Of a stretch of 64,000 nt of DNA, positions 8,134 through 16,086 are shown piece by piece. The stretch is taken from NCBI RefSeq assembly GCF_018598185.1, contig NZ_JAHESC010000002.1:1-64000 (forward strand). Reading direction: 5' to 3'. A model generated the notes under the pieces. The model did no database searches. It was not told the origin of the DNA and was given only the letters and a program-made list of their open reading frames with translations. This stretch comes from Dawidia soli. Lineage in GTDB: Bacteria; Bacteroidota; Bacteroidia; Cytophagales; Cyclobacteriaceae. The number at the start of each line of letters is the position of its first letter. Within the stretch, counting starts at the first letter, position 1. The position numbers and the translations under genes are program-made.

Positions 8134-11100
8134 TTATTGGTTTCCGATTCTTTTAAAGTATTCGTTTACTTCTTTCTTATAGTAAGGGTAAAGCTTCGGT
8201 GGAACTGTTTTCAGCAATTCTACCTCTTTTTCCTTGAGACGCAAATATTCTTCAAATGCCTTGGGAATTTCTTTGTCGTAATCCTTGGCAGTCTCCCCTT
8301 TCCGCTCTTCCTCCATGTCCTGCTCACGCGCAGACTTCTCTGTTTCCAGCAAACGTGTAAGGATTTCCTGCTGGCGTTTGATCATCTGGTCCGTCAACTG
8401 CTTGTTCACCAGATCCATCTCCGTCTGCTCCATTTTTGCCGGAAGATCACCCCCCGGCATCTTGCCCCCCTCCTTCATCTTCTCTTGCATTTCCTGCAAG
8501 GCCTTTCTGATCCGTTCCTGTTCTGCTGCCATCTCCGCCAGCTCTTCTGAAAGCTGACGACCCGATTTGCCGCTTCCTTTCAACTCCTGGATCTTTTGAT
8601 TCAGCTGCTGCTGCATTTGACTGAGGTTCGGCTTCTGTCCTTTTTTATTCGACGGCTTTGACGATGGTTTTGCATTGGCCATCATCTGCATCATCATATC
8701 GAAGTGGGAATCCAACATCAATGCCAGATTATTGATCGAGGTCATGCTTTGCTGCATCTCGCTGGCCGCCTGAGGCCGCTTACGCTCCCGGTTTGCTGTA
8801 ATGACCTTGTCCAGGTGGTCGTTCAGCTCGCCAATCTCTTTGGTAACAATGGAACCCATAAAGGCATCGCGCTTGCCAATGGCCAGCAGGCTATCCTCCA
8901 ACACCCTGGCATCATCCTTCAGCTTCATCTGCTGCTGTGCCAGGCCGTTAAAGCGGGGGTCGCTTTGATTCAGCTCATGGAAGTTCTTCATGAGGTTTTC
9001 CTGGTCAAACGACAACTTTACCAACCCGTGAATGATCTGGCGCAGCGACTCGATGTTCTGCATGTCCATTTCCATCTCCATCGAACTTTGGGCTCCTTCC
9101 ATCTGCTGTTGCATCTGCTTCATTTGCTGAATGGACTTCTGCTGCATCGGCTTGGACTTAGAAGGCTGGTTCTGCTTCAACATCTCCTGGCTTTGCTCCT
9201 GTTCCTGCTCAACTTTGTCAGCATCCTCTTTAGAGGGCAGCTTGTCGCCTTTGTCCAATTCCTCTCCCAGCTTTTTGAGCTCTTCCATCTTCTCAGAAGA
9301 CTTCTGAAAATCTTCCTGAAGCTTCTGTTGCTCCTCGGCTAACTTCTGGTTCTCGCTCTTCTGATCATCGCCGGCCTGTTGACCGTCCTTTTCTTTTTCG
9401 TCAGGGTTCTTACCCTGCTGATCTTGCTTGCCGTCTTTGTTGTCCCCCTTCTTGTCCTTGTCTCCCTTCGAGTCTTTGTTGTCGCCTTTCTTGTTGTCTT
9501 TGTTCTTTTCCAACGACTCCGTCTTCTCTAAGAGCCCCTCCTGTTTTTCAATCTGCTTTTTTATGTCCTCAATGGACTGATCCAGCTTGTAATCAAACTG
9601 CAATTGCTTGAAGAGCTCCAGCGTGCGCTCCAGCTCCTTCTCCAGATTGTCGGTCTTCTGGTTGAGTTTGTCCATCAGCTTCTGCAGCTGCGTGGCATCT
9701 GAGTTTTCCTTCAGAAGTTTCTGCAGCTCCTCAAACAGCTTTTTAGTTTCTTCGTCCAACAGCTCTTCCATCAGCTTCTGGATCTGCTGTGCCTTCTCGC
9801 GGATCCGTTCATCTTGTTCCGTGAATGCATCCTTCTTTTGCTCCAGCAGTTTGTTCTGTTCTTTGAGCTCCTCCAGCATATTGTCGAGGCTCTGCTTTTG
9901 CTGCACAATGTCTTCCAACATTTTCTTGTCCTGCCAATCCAGGTTCTGTTTGCCTTTCAGCTTCTGGTTGGCCTGCTCGATCTGATCCTGAAGTTTCTGC
10001 GCCTTGGTGCTGCTCTGTGAAAGCTGACGCTCGGTCTGATTTTGTGAGCGCACAATGTCGTTGGCAAGATTCTCTTGCGACGGAAGCGAGAACGAATACA
10101 TCGCCGACTTCGTGGACTTACGCCCATTCACACCGTCATTGTCCCACACTTGCAAATAATACTCCAGCTGCTCACCCGGATGTAACTTCAGCGAATCAAC
10201 CGGCCAGTTGTAAAAGAAGCTTTGCTGCGATTGATTGCGCGTGATCGGAATATTGATCGTACGCGACAACACTTCTTTCTGATTTTCATTTCGCACGCGG
10301 AATGTCAACACTAGTTGGCTCAGCCCATAGTCGTCGGAAATGGTGCCGCCCAACACCACGCGTTGGTATAGCACAGAATCTTTAAAATTGTTGACCGTGA
10401 TCTGCGGGTACTGATCTTTGATAACATCCACCCGGTACGAGATCTTTTCTTTGTTCCGGCTCTCGGCGTTGTTCAGCGAGATTTCATAGCCATCGGGATT
10501 GCGGAATTCTTTTTGATATTTAAATATCTGATTGTCAGAATGTTGTATATCCTGCGGTGTTTTGTCGGAAGCAAATACAATACTTGCTTTGGTTGTATTC
10601 GCGGCTTGCAGCTCCCACCGCACGCGCGTGCCCTCGGGTATCTCCAGGTTGCCGGTATTTACCAGCTTTTCATTTTGCCGTTGCAGATAGCGCGGGTACT
10701 CCAGCGCCACGGAAAATTGTGTGAGTTCTGGCCGGCTGATCAGTGCCACGTGAAACATATCCGAAAAGAAACCGGCAGCTTCCACTTGAAAATCCATCGC
10801 CTCCTGTACGCTTTCAAAGGTATAGGCAAAATTCCCGCTGCCCAGGTTTTCAAACTTGAGTCGGTTTTTGCCAAGCACCAGGTATGCGTCTTGTGGCACA
10901 GCCTGGCCACGCAGCTGCAGCTGAAGGGTGAACGATTCGTTGTAATACGCCTGAAGCGACTTCGCGTCGATCACAAATTGAAACGGCACCTCCGGCGAGT
11001 AATGGCGATTGAAGTGAACGATCCGGTCGGTGCTGTGGGTAAGAATGCTGTGATTAAAAATGGCGATGGCCAGGATCACAAACACCGGGATAAACAAATA

Positions 11101-11562
11101 CCGCAGGTATTTACGGTTCTCGCGCAGATCGATAAAGTGATCAAACTGTACAGGCGCCAGGTCCTGCGAGCGCTGACGGATACTCGCGGCAGCCAGCGCC
11201 GAACTGTTCTCGAGTGCAGAAAGTTGAATGAGGTTTACTAACCGATCTTTTTCGCTCGGCAGATAATTGCCGATCAGGCGCGCGCTTTGCTCTTCATCGA
11301 GACCTTTGCGGACGATCCACCACCGCAGCGGATCTTTCAGGAACCTGAAAACACAATAACCGGCTACGCCCAGAAAGGTGAAGAAAATAACGAACCGGGC
11401 CCAGGGCCCCAGCCAGAACATATACTCCACCACTGCCGCCAACAGGAAATACGAAAACAGGATCGCCAGCGAGAGGATTGCCCCGCGGAGAAAAATGTTG
11501 AGATAGTACTTCCTTTTGAAGGACTTAATCTTTTCGTGGATCTGCTCAATACCTGGTCCCAT
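8134..11562 (-). CDS. DUF4175 family membrane protein with long coiled coil
   Basis: 1142 residues. Two N-terminal membrane helices (about 24-45 and 55-73) and a third near 155-172, then a beta-rich periplasmic-type region (to about 480), then several hundred residues dominated by Q, K, E and D that read as coiled coil and charged low-complexity linker (about 500-1050; a KKGDNKD-type run near 690-720). This matches the DUF4175 family of Bacteroidota, whose function is unknown; the architecture suggests a membrane-anchored scaffold. Begins after a 88-base gap and is followed closely by the RsbW-like gene. Confidence 0.85.
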   Translation of the reverse strand: MGPGIEQIHEKIKSFKRKYYLNIFLRGAILSLAILFSYFLLAAVVEYMFWLGPWARFVIFFTFLGVAGYCVFRFLKDPLRWWIVRKGLDEEQSARLIGNYLPSEKDRLVNLIQLSALENSSALAAASIRQRSQDLAPVQFDHFIDLRENRKYLRYLFIPVFVILAIAIFNHSILTHSTDRIVHFNRHYSPEVPFQFVIDAKSLQAYYNESFTLQLQLRGQAVPQDAYLVLGKNRLKFENLGSGNFAYTFESVQEAMDFQVEAAGFFSDMFHVALISRPELTQFSVALEYPRYLQRQNEKLVNTGNLEIPEGTRVRWELQAANTTKASIVFASDKTPQDIQHSDNQIFKYQKEFRNPDGYEISLNNAESRNKEKISYRVDVIKDQYPQITVNNFKDSVLYQRVVLGGTISDDYGLSQLVLTFRVRNENQKEVLSRTINIPITRNQSQQSFFYNWPVDSLKLHPGEQLEYYLQVWDNDGVNGRKSTKSAMYSFSLPSQENLANDIVRSQNQTERQLSQSSTKAQKLQDQIEQANQKLKGKQNLDWQDKKMLEDIVQQKQSLDNMLEELKEQNKLLEQKKDAFTEQDERIREKAQQIQKLMEELLDEETKKLFEELQKLLKENSDATQLQKLMDKLNQKTDNLEKELERTLELFKQLQFDYKLDQSIEDIKKQIEKQEGLLEKTESLEKNKDNKKGDNKDSKGDKDKKGDNKDGKQDQQGKNPDEKEKDGQQAGDDQKSENQKLAEEQQKLQEDFQKSSEKMEELKKLGEELDKGDKLPSKEDADKVEQEQEQSQEMLKQNQPSKSKPMQQKSIQQMKQMQQQMEGAQSSMEMEMDMQNIESLRQIIHGLVKLSFDQENLMKNFHELNQSDPRFNGLAQQQMKLKDDARVLEDSLLAIGKRDAFMGSIVTKEIGELNDHLDKVITANRERKRPQAASEMQQSMTSINNLALMLDSHFDMMMQMMANAKPSSKPSNKKGQKPNLSQMQQQLNQKIQELKGSGKSGRQLSEELAEMAAEQERIRKALQEMQEKMKEGGKMPGGDLPAKMEQTEMDLVNKQLTDQMIKRQQEILTRLLETEKSAREQDMEEERKGETAKDYDKEIPKAFEEYLRLKEKEVELLKTVPPKLYPYYKKEVNEYFKRIGNQ
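10742..10757. promoter_or_regulatory. Degenerate parS-like site in the DUF4175 gene
   Basis: AGTGCCACGTGAAACA matches TGTTNCACGTGAAACA at 14 of 16 positions (one half-site perfect). May be chance, but lies between better sites at 7.1 and 13.0 kb. Confidence 0.35.
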
Positions 11563-11650
11563 CTCGATGCTTGATTATATAAACAAACGCAGTAACGTAT
11601 TCCAAAGTTGAGAAAGGTCTAAGATACGGGCTTCACTTCTACAAAGTCAA

Positions 11651-12022
11651 TCAACTGGCCGGCGGGGCAACCCACTCAAACTCCTTTTCAAAGTATTCTA
11701 TCACAAGCATTTTCAGGAGTTTCTCCTGCTCCAGCAGGTCGAAGTGCGGCAGCTTTTTGATCAGTTTCCAATGTGGCCAGCCGTCTTTGTCCAATCCTTC
11801 GAGCACATAATAGCCGGCATAGCTCAATACTTTGCAAATGCCGATGTGCATCAGGTCCTGTTTTTCTTCCTTGCTGAAAGTAGCCTGCCCACGGCCCAGC
11901 TCCTGAACGCCGATTAAAAACAGCACACTGTTCAGATCCTTGGGCTTTTTGCCGATCATCTGTTCAACGGCCCCAAGCAGCGATGCCCAGGTCCGCTCCA
12001 GCTCCAGGTCGCGCTTAAACAT
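11651..12022 (-). CDS. Conserved hypothetical protein
   Basis: About 123 residues if started at the ATG whose product begins MFKRDLELERTW; this start overlaps the end of the upstream carboxymuconolactone-decarboxylase gene by 8 bases, more plausible than a start 24 bases further up. All-helical, acidic, no signal peptide, no known motif; contains GVQELGRG, LSYAGYYVLEGLDKDGWPHW. I do not recognise a named family. Coupling suggests a joint role with the upstream AhpD-like protein. Confidence 0.7.
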   Translation of the reverse strand: MFKRDLELERTWASLLGAVEQMIGKKPKDLNSVLFLIGVQELGRGQATFSKEEKQDLMHIGICKVLSYAGYYVLEGLDKDGWPHWKLIKKLPHFDLLEQEKLLKMLVIEYFEKEFEWVAPPAS

Positions 12023-12356
12023 GTTGCAGCTCCTCCCAGAATTCAAAGGCGCGCCGCAGGTGCGGGATCACAATCGTTCCACCCACCAACGTCGCCACGC
12101 CCATGGCCTCATGAACTTCCGATGTGGTGAAGCCAACTTCCTTGCATTTACCCAGGTGATATTTCACGCAATCATCGCAGCGCAGCACCAATGAACAGGT
12201 CAAACCGATCAGTTCTTTTGACTTCACGTCCAGGTGGCCTTCCGCATACGCATTGGTATCGAGGTTAAAAATTCTCTTGATGATCAGGCTGTCCGAGTCC
12301 ATGATCTTCTCATTCATTTTGCTGCGGTACGAGTTGAAATCCTCGACAAGTCCCAT
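12015..12356 (-). CDS. Carboxymuconolactone decarboxylase (AhpD-like) family protein
   Basis: 113 residues, single CMD/AhpD-like domain. The redox motif CDDC followed by VKYH (about residues 60-67) is the AhpD-type CxxC-x3-H signature; LVGGTIVIPHLRRAFEFWEEL forms the closing helices. Such proteins are peroxidase-associated disulfide reductases or, less often, decarboxylases; CxxC favours a redox role. First gene of the run CMD, hypothetical, DUF4175, RsbW-like, ybeY. The divergent ComF gene starts 64 bases away, so the two promoters share this short gap. Confidence 0.88.
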   Translation of the reverse strand: MGLVEDFNSYRSKMNEKIMDSDSLIIKRIFNLDTNAYAEGHLDVKSKELIGLTCSLVLRCDDCVKYHLGKCKEVGFTTSEVHEAMGVATLVGGTIVIPHLRRAFEFWEELQHV

Positions 12357-12420
12357 AAGTAATTTTGTTGATTATTTTTTTTATTTTACAACACTGTTGT
12401 CGGCAAATATATTTCTAAAA

Positions 12421-13119
12421 ATGGCGAATTCTCTCGAGTCTGTCTTTTCCGATTTTGTTTCACTCTTCTTTCCCCGTCTTTGTGCGGCCTGCACCCAGCC
12501 GCGGATGAAAGGCGAACCCATCATTTGCTCGGCCTGCCTGCTGGAATTGCCTTACACAGACCACCACATCGACCCGCAAAACTTGCTGTATCAGCGCCTT
12601 TCGGCTTTTACGCCGGTTCACACTGCGCAGGCGTTCTTGAAATTCTCCAAAGACAGCCGTGTACAGCGACTACTCTATGCCCTGAAGTACGGCCACCAAC
12701 CCGACGTCGGAAATTTTCTCGGCGAATTGTACGGCGCGCGGCTTTCTTCCACCGGGATGACCACGAAGCCCGACCTGGTCGTGCCCATACCGCTTCACCC
12801 GAGCCGGCAGCGAAAGCGCGGCTACAACCAAAGTGCTTGTTTTGCCGCGGGCATGGCCTCGACGTTAAACATACCCTGCGCGGAAAACCTGGTCGAGCGT
12901 ACAGTCAAAACGATAACCCAGACCCGCAAAAACCGGCTGGAACGTTGGGAAAACATGCAAAATGTATTTCGTGTAAAAGTTTCACGTGAAATCGCCGGCA
13001 AGGATCTGTTGCTGGTGGACGATGTCGTCACCACCGGGGCCACGCTCGAAGCGTGCGTACGTGCCCTGACCGATGCCGGCTGCGGCGCAATACACATTGC
13101 CTGCATTGCCGCTGCATGA
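12421..13119 (+). CDS. ComF family phosphoribosyltransferase-like protein
   Basis: 232 residues from the ATG giving MANSLESVF. N-terminal zinc ribbon (CAAC and CSAC, residues 22-41) and C-terminal type I PRTase domain with the PRPP loop LLLVDDVVTTGATL (about 196-209), the standard ComF/GntX layout. ComF proteins assist DNA uptake in competent bacteria; in others the role is unclear. Single gene, divergent from the CMD gene, with its own terminator. A weak parS-like site lies inside it. Confidence 0.92.
   Translation: MANSLESVFSDFVSLFFPRLCAACTQPRMKGEPIICSACLLELPYTDHHIDPQNLLYQRLSAFTPVHTAQAFLKFSKDSRVQRLLYALKYGHQPDVGNFLGELYGARLSSTGMTTKPDLVVPIPLHPSRQRKRGYNQSACFAAGMASTLNIPCAENLVERTVKTITQTRKNRLERWENMQNVFRVKVSREIAGKDLLLVDDVVTTGATLEACVRALTDAGCGAIHIACIAAA
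12978..12993. promoter_or_regulatory. parS-like site inside the comF-like gene
   Basis: AGTTTCACGTGAAATC carries the perfect 12-base core TTTCACGTGAAA and matches the 16-base consensus at 13 positions. Outer member of the parS-like group of this window. Confidence 0.45.
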
Positions 13120-13147
13120 CGAAGTACGAGGCGGGTACAAAAAAACA

Positions 13148-13182
13148 GCCTCCCGACGTTAGCAAACCGGGAGGCCTTTTTT
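13148..13182. terminator. Bidirectional intrinsic terminator
   Basis: GCCTCCCG (13148-13155) pairs with CGGGAGGC (13168-13175), followed by a T run; on the opposite strand the stem is followed by GTTTTTTTG. It sits between the convergent ComF and thioredoxin-like genes and can serve both. Confidence 0.85.
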
Positions 13183-13198
13183 ACCCAAGGTATGATTA

Positions 13199-13813
13199 CT
13201 AAACATTCTTCCACTTGATGCCGCAGCCAATGGCTTTGGTTCGTTCCGTCGTTACAGGCTTGTTTGCCAATAAAGCCTGGATGGCATCTTCTACATATCT
13301 TTTATCGGCAGCGTCGGCGTCGCGGCTGTTGTTGTCGATGGCCCCGATATAAGCAACTTTAAAATCGTTGCCCGCCTTTTTCAGCACAAACACATGCGGT
13401 GTGTTCGAAGCGCCAAAAGCCCGGGCCACATCCTGCGATTCGTCAACCAGATACGGAAAATCGTATTTCTCGCGCTTGGCCTGCGCCACCATATTATCAA
13501 ACGAGTCGCCGGGAGACAAGTCGGGACTGTTGGCGTTGATCGCCACCAGCGGAAAACCCTGTGGCTCATATTTTTTATTCAGCGCCTGGATCCGGTCGTT
13601 GTATGCTTTTGAAAACGGGCACGTGTTGCAGTCAAACACAACAATTAAACCCTTACCCGACTGGTAGTCTGATAACGATACCATCTTGCCATCTACATTC
13701 CGGAGTTTGAATGTAGCCACCGTATCTCCTATCTGATAGCCCGGGGGGCGGCCTGCGAAAAATATCAGCAGGGAGAATGCCGCCAGTGTCGATGCAATAC
13801 TGTGTATTTTCAT
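13199..13813 (-). CDS. Secreted redoxin (AhpC/TSA-type thioredoxin-fold) protein
   Basis: 204 residues from the ATG giving MKIHSIAST. A signal peptide (SLLIFFAG) is followed by a peroxiredoxin/TlpA-like domain (about 28-180): VGDTVATFKL-type start, the redox-active site CNTC then PFSKAYNDR (about residues 73-82), and the cis-proline region NTPHVFVL. Probably a periplasmic thiol protein. It follows another thioredoxin-fold gene in the same direction, so the pair may form one unit. Confidence 0.85.
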   Translation of the reverse strand: MKIHSIASTLAAFSLLIFFAGRPPGYQIGDTVATFKLRNVDGKMVSLSDYQSGKGLIVVFDCNTCPFSKAYNDRIQALNKKYEPQGFPLVAINANSPDLSPGDSFDNMVAQAKREKYDFPYLVDESQDVARAFGASNTPHVFVLKKAGNDFKVAYIGAIDNNSRDADAADKRYVEDAIQALLANKPVTTERTKAIGCGIKWKNV

Positions 13814-13853
13814 AAGGGAGAGATTATTACAAGTTGTTATCCATGGTGTAAGA

Positions 13854-14324
13854 TCATTTGACCGAGGCGACGAGCTGCTGAAGTTCACCATCCGCCAGCT
13901 CGCGTTCCACGAATTTCCGGGTGCCGGTGCGTGTGTTGACGATCAATGTCGCCGGAATCGCCCCTTGCCAGGAAGCATCTACTTTGTCGATCCAGGTGTT
14001 GTAGTCGATCTCATCCAGCAGCACCGTTTCAGACTTAATATTCTTGCGCGCCATAAAGGCGTTCACCTTTTCAACCTTATCGGCAAAGTCCAGGTTTACC
14101 AACGTCACTTTTACCCCGGGAGTTTCGGCACCCAGCTTTTCAAACAACGGCAGCTCTTTTACGCAGGGAGCACACCAGGTCGCCCAAAAGTTAATTACCT
14201 GCACTTCGTCTGTTTGAGTCTTCATGATCTTTTCAATGCGGTCAAACTTTACGACCGTGGCGGTTTGCGCATGTGCCCAACTATAAGACGCCGAAAGCAG
14301 TAAAAAGCAGAATATTTTTTTCAT
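13854..14324 (-). CDS. TlpA-family thiol-disulfide protein
   Basis: 156 residues from the ATG giving MKKIFCFLL. Sec signal peptide ending SWAHAQ, then a thioredoxin fold with active site WATWCAPCVKELP (about 45-57) and cis-Pro in GAIPATLIV. Likely a periplasmic disulfide reductase serving cytochrome maturation or general thiol homeostasis. Lies 40 bases upstream of the redoxin gene. Confidence 0.88.
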   Translation of the reverse strand: MKKIFCFLLLSASYSWAHAQTATVVKFDRIEKIMKTQTDEVQVINFWATWCAPCVKELPLFEKLGAETPGVKVTLVNLDFADKVEKVNAFMARKNIKSETVLLDEIDYNTWIDKVDASWQGAIPATLIVNTRTGTRKFVERELADGELQQLVASVK

Positions 14325-14693
14325 GGTGTAAAAAACGTTTGGAAATCCGGGATGTTCAAAACCCTGGCCAAAATGTTTATAGAACCTGATGAAAAGATTG
14401 AATTTAAGGCCCCGAAAAACCTTAAAATTCAGGTAGTTATAATGGCTCTGAAAAAAGCAACAAAAGAAATCCACAATTCGAGCCTTTTATCCACATTACC
14501 ATTATGTTTCCTGTTATTATTCTGATAATCAAATACTTGCGACTAAATCCGACCGTCTCAAATTTGTGGACAACTTTAGAGGCCGGAAAAAGCCCCTTTT
14601 TCCGGCGCCCAAAAACAGGTAAAAAAAGGTGCATAAATCTTTGCACAAACTGGGGACAGAAAGTGAACCGGATTAACTATTTTTTCAGCTAGT
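14325..14693. other. Intergenic region with DnaA-box-like motif and hairpin
   Basis: Gap between divergent genes (tlpA-like and nitronate monooxygenase). It holds a perfect TTATCCACA (14487-14495), one-mismatch boxes TTGTCCACA (minus, 14565-14573) and TTATGCACC (minus, 14628-14636), and a perfect 10-bp stem hairpin GCCGGAAAAA/TTTTTCCGGC (14582-14606, 5-base loop). No gene seen. Contains two divergent promoters by position, but I cannot point to them. A second, weaker origin candidate. Confidence 0.45.
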
Positions 14694-15632
14694 ATGAACC
14701 AGCGAATTCAACATCTTTTTAACATCGAGATCCCGATTGTCCAGGCCGGTATGGTGTGGTGCAGTGGCTGGCGGCTGGCTTCGGCCGTGAGCAATGCCGG
14801 CGGCCTGGGCCTGATCGGTGCCGGCTCCATGTACCCACAGGTATTGCGTGAGCATATTCAAAAATGTAAGGCGGCTACTACGAAACCGTTCGGCGTCAAC
14901 GTGCCGCTGTTATATCCGGAGATCGATGCGCTCATGAAGATCATCGTCGAAGAGCAGGTGCCGGTTGTCTTTACCTCCGCCGGCAACCCCGCTACGTGGA
15001 CGGGCTTTCTGAAACAAGCCGGCATCACGGTCGTGCATGTCGTGTCAAGTGTCAGGTTTGCCCAAAAGGCCGTGCAGGCAGGTGTCGATGCGGTGGTGGC
15101 CGAAGGCTTCGAGGCCGGTGGGCACAACGGCCGTGAAGAAACTACTACGTTGGTGTTGATTCCCATGGTGCGCGATGCCATCACGGTACCGTTGATGGCG
15201 GCCGGTGGTATTGCCAGTGGCCGTGCGATGTTAGCCTGCGAAGTGCTGGGGGCGGATGGCTTTCAGGTCGGCAGCCGCTTTGCCGTAAGTGAAGAATCTT
15301 CCGCGCATGAACGTTTCAAGCAACGCGTCACCACATCCGCGGAAGGTGAAACCGTGCTCACATTAAAACAATTGGCGCCGGTGCGCCTGATCCGCAATAA
15401 ATTTTCAGAGGAAGTATTAGCCGCCGAGCGCCGGGGTGCCAGTGTGCAGGAACTTGACACCTTGCTGGGCAAGCGCCGCGCGCGCCTGGGTATATTTGAA
15501 GGAGACCTCGACGCCGGTGAATTAGAGATCGGCCAGGTGGCGGCTGCCCTGCGGCGGGTTCAGCCGGCGGGTACTATAGTACACGAAATGTGGCAGGAGT
15601 ATCAGAAGTTGCGTAAACACTTATACGCCTAA
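14694..15632 (+). CDS. Nitronate monooxygenase / FabK-like flavoprotein
   Basis: 312-residue FMN-dependent TIM-barrel enzyme of the nitronate monooxygenase family (oxidises alkyl nitronates such as propionate 3-nitronate; FabK enoyl reductases share the fold). Signatures: QAGMVWCSG near the start, EAGGHNG (about 142-148), the FMN-phosphate motifs MAAGGIASGRA (about 168-178) and LGADGFQVGSRF (about 185-196). Full length. Stand-alone gene; without fab neighbours the nitronate role is the safer name. Confidence 0.88.
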   Translation: MNQRIQHLFNIEIPIVQAGMVWCSGWRLASAVSNAGGLGLIGAGSMYPQVLREHIQKCKAATTKPFGVNVPLLYPEIDALMKIIVEEQVPVVFTSAGNPATWTGFLKQAGITVVHVVSSVRFAQKAVQAGVDAVVAEGFEAGGHNGREETTTLVLIPMVRDAITVPLMAAGGIASGRAMLACEVLGADGFQVGSRFAVSEESSAHERFKQRVTTSAEGETVLTLKQLAPVRLIRNKFSEEVLAAERRGASVQELDTLLGKRRARLGIFEGDLDAGELEIGQVAAALRRVQPAGTIVHEMWQEYQKLRKHLYA

Positions 15633-15635
15633 CAG

Positions 15636-15923
15636 TCATTCGTTTTCTTGAACCGCCACCGGTATGTCCGCCTCGACCTTCACGGTGTGTTTTACCTTCG
15701 TGGTCTTCTCCACAGGCGGCTGTGTGCCCGGACAATATACCGTGTGATACCAGGCCTCGTAATCTTTATACTGAATGCAACCGCTGAGAATTTTTCCGTC
15801 CATCAGGATCTTGATAAAAGCATCCTCATCAAACGTTTTCAGAATACTGTTGGACTGTTCAGACGGAAGCTGATTGACCTCGACGTACTGAATACCCTTA
15901 AAGATTTTCGAATCAATTTTCAT
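15636..15923 (-). CDS. Hypothetical protein
   Basis: 95 residues, no signal peptide or membrane segment. Contains two cysteines (GCIQYKDYEAWYHTVYCPG) and a charged C-terminus ending AVQENE. I recognise no family. It ends 3 bases from the stop of the convergent nitronate monooxygenase gene and is divergent from recG. Reading frame, ATG start and clean intergenic fit support a real gene. Confidence 0.65.
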   Translation of the reverse strand: MKIDSKIFKGIQYVEVNQLPSEQSNSILKTFDEDAFIKILMDGKILSGCIQYKDYEAWYHTVYCPGTQPPVEKTTKVKHTVKVEADIPVAVQENE

Positions 15924-16086
15924 AAATCCCTCTTCGCTTTTTCGTATTCCCTCTCTCGCGACTCTTGAATTAAACTAAACATCGTTTTGTAACCAAGTAA
16001 GTGTTACAAAGCCCTCTAACGCAGAAAAAGATTATACGTTGTTTATAAATTGTTATTTTGAAACGTTTTCACGAGCAATTCCCAGA

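Noticed and set aside
9440-9500. Possible tandem DNA repeat in the DUF4175 gene
   Set aside because: It encodes a KKGDNKD-type low-complexity linker; the copies are short and imperfect, so I treat it as part of the protein.
8704-9985. Long Leu- and Ser-rich plus-strand frames opposite the DUF4175 gene
   Set aside because: They are the mirror of the Q/K/E-rich coiled coil on the minus strand; codon pattern and content are those of an antisense shadow.
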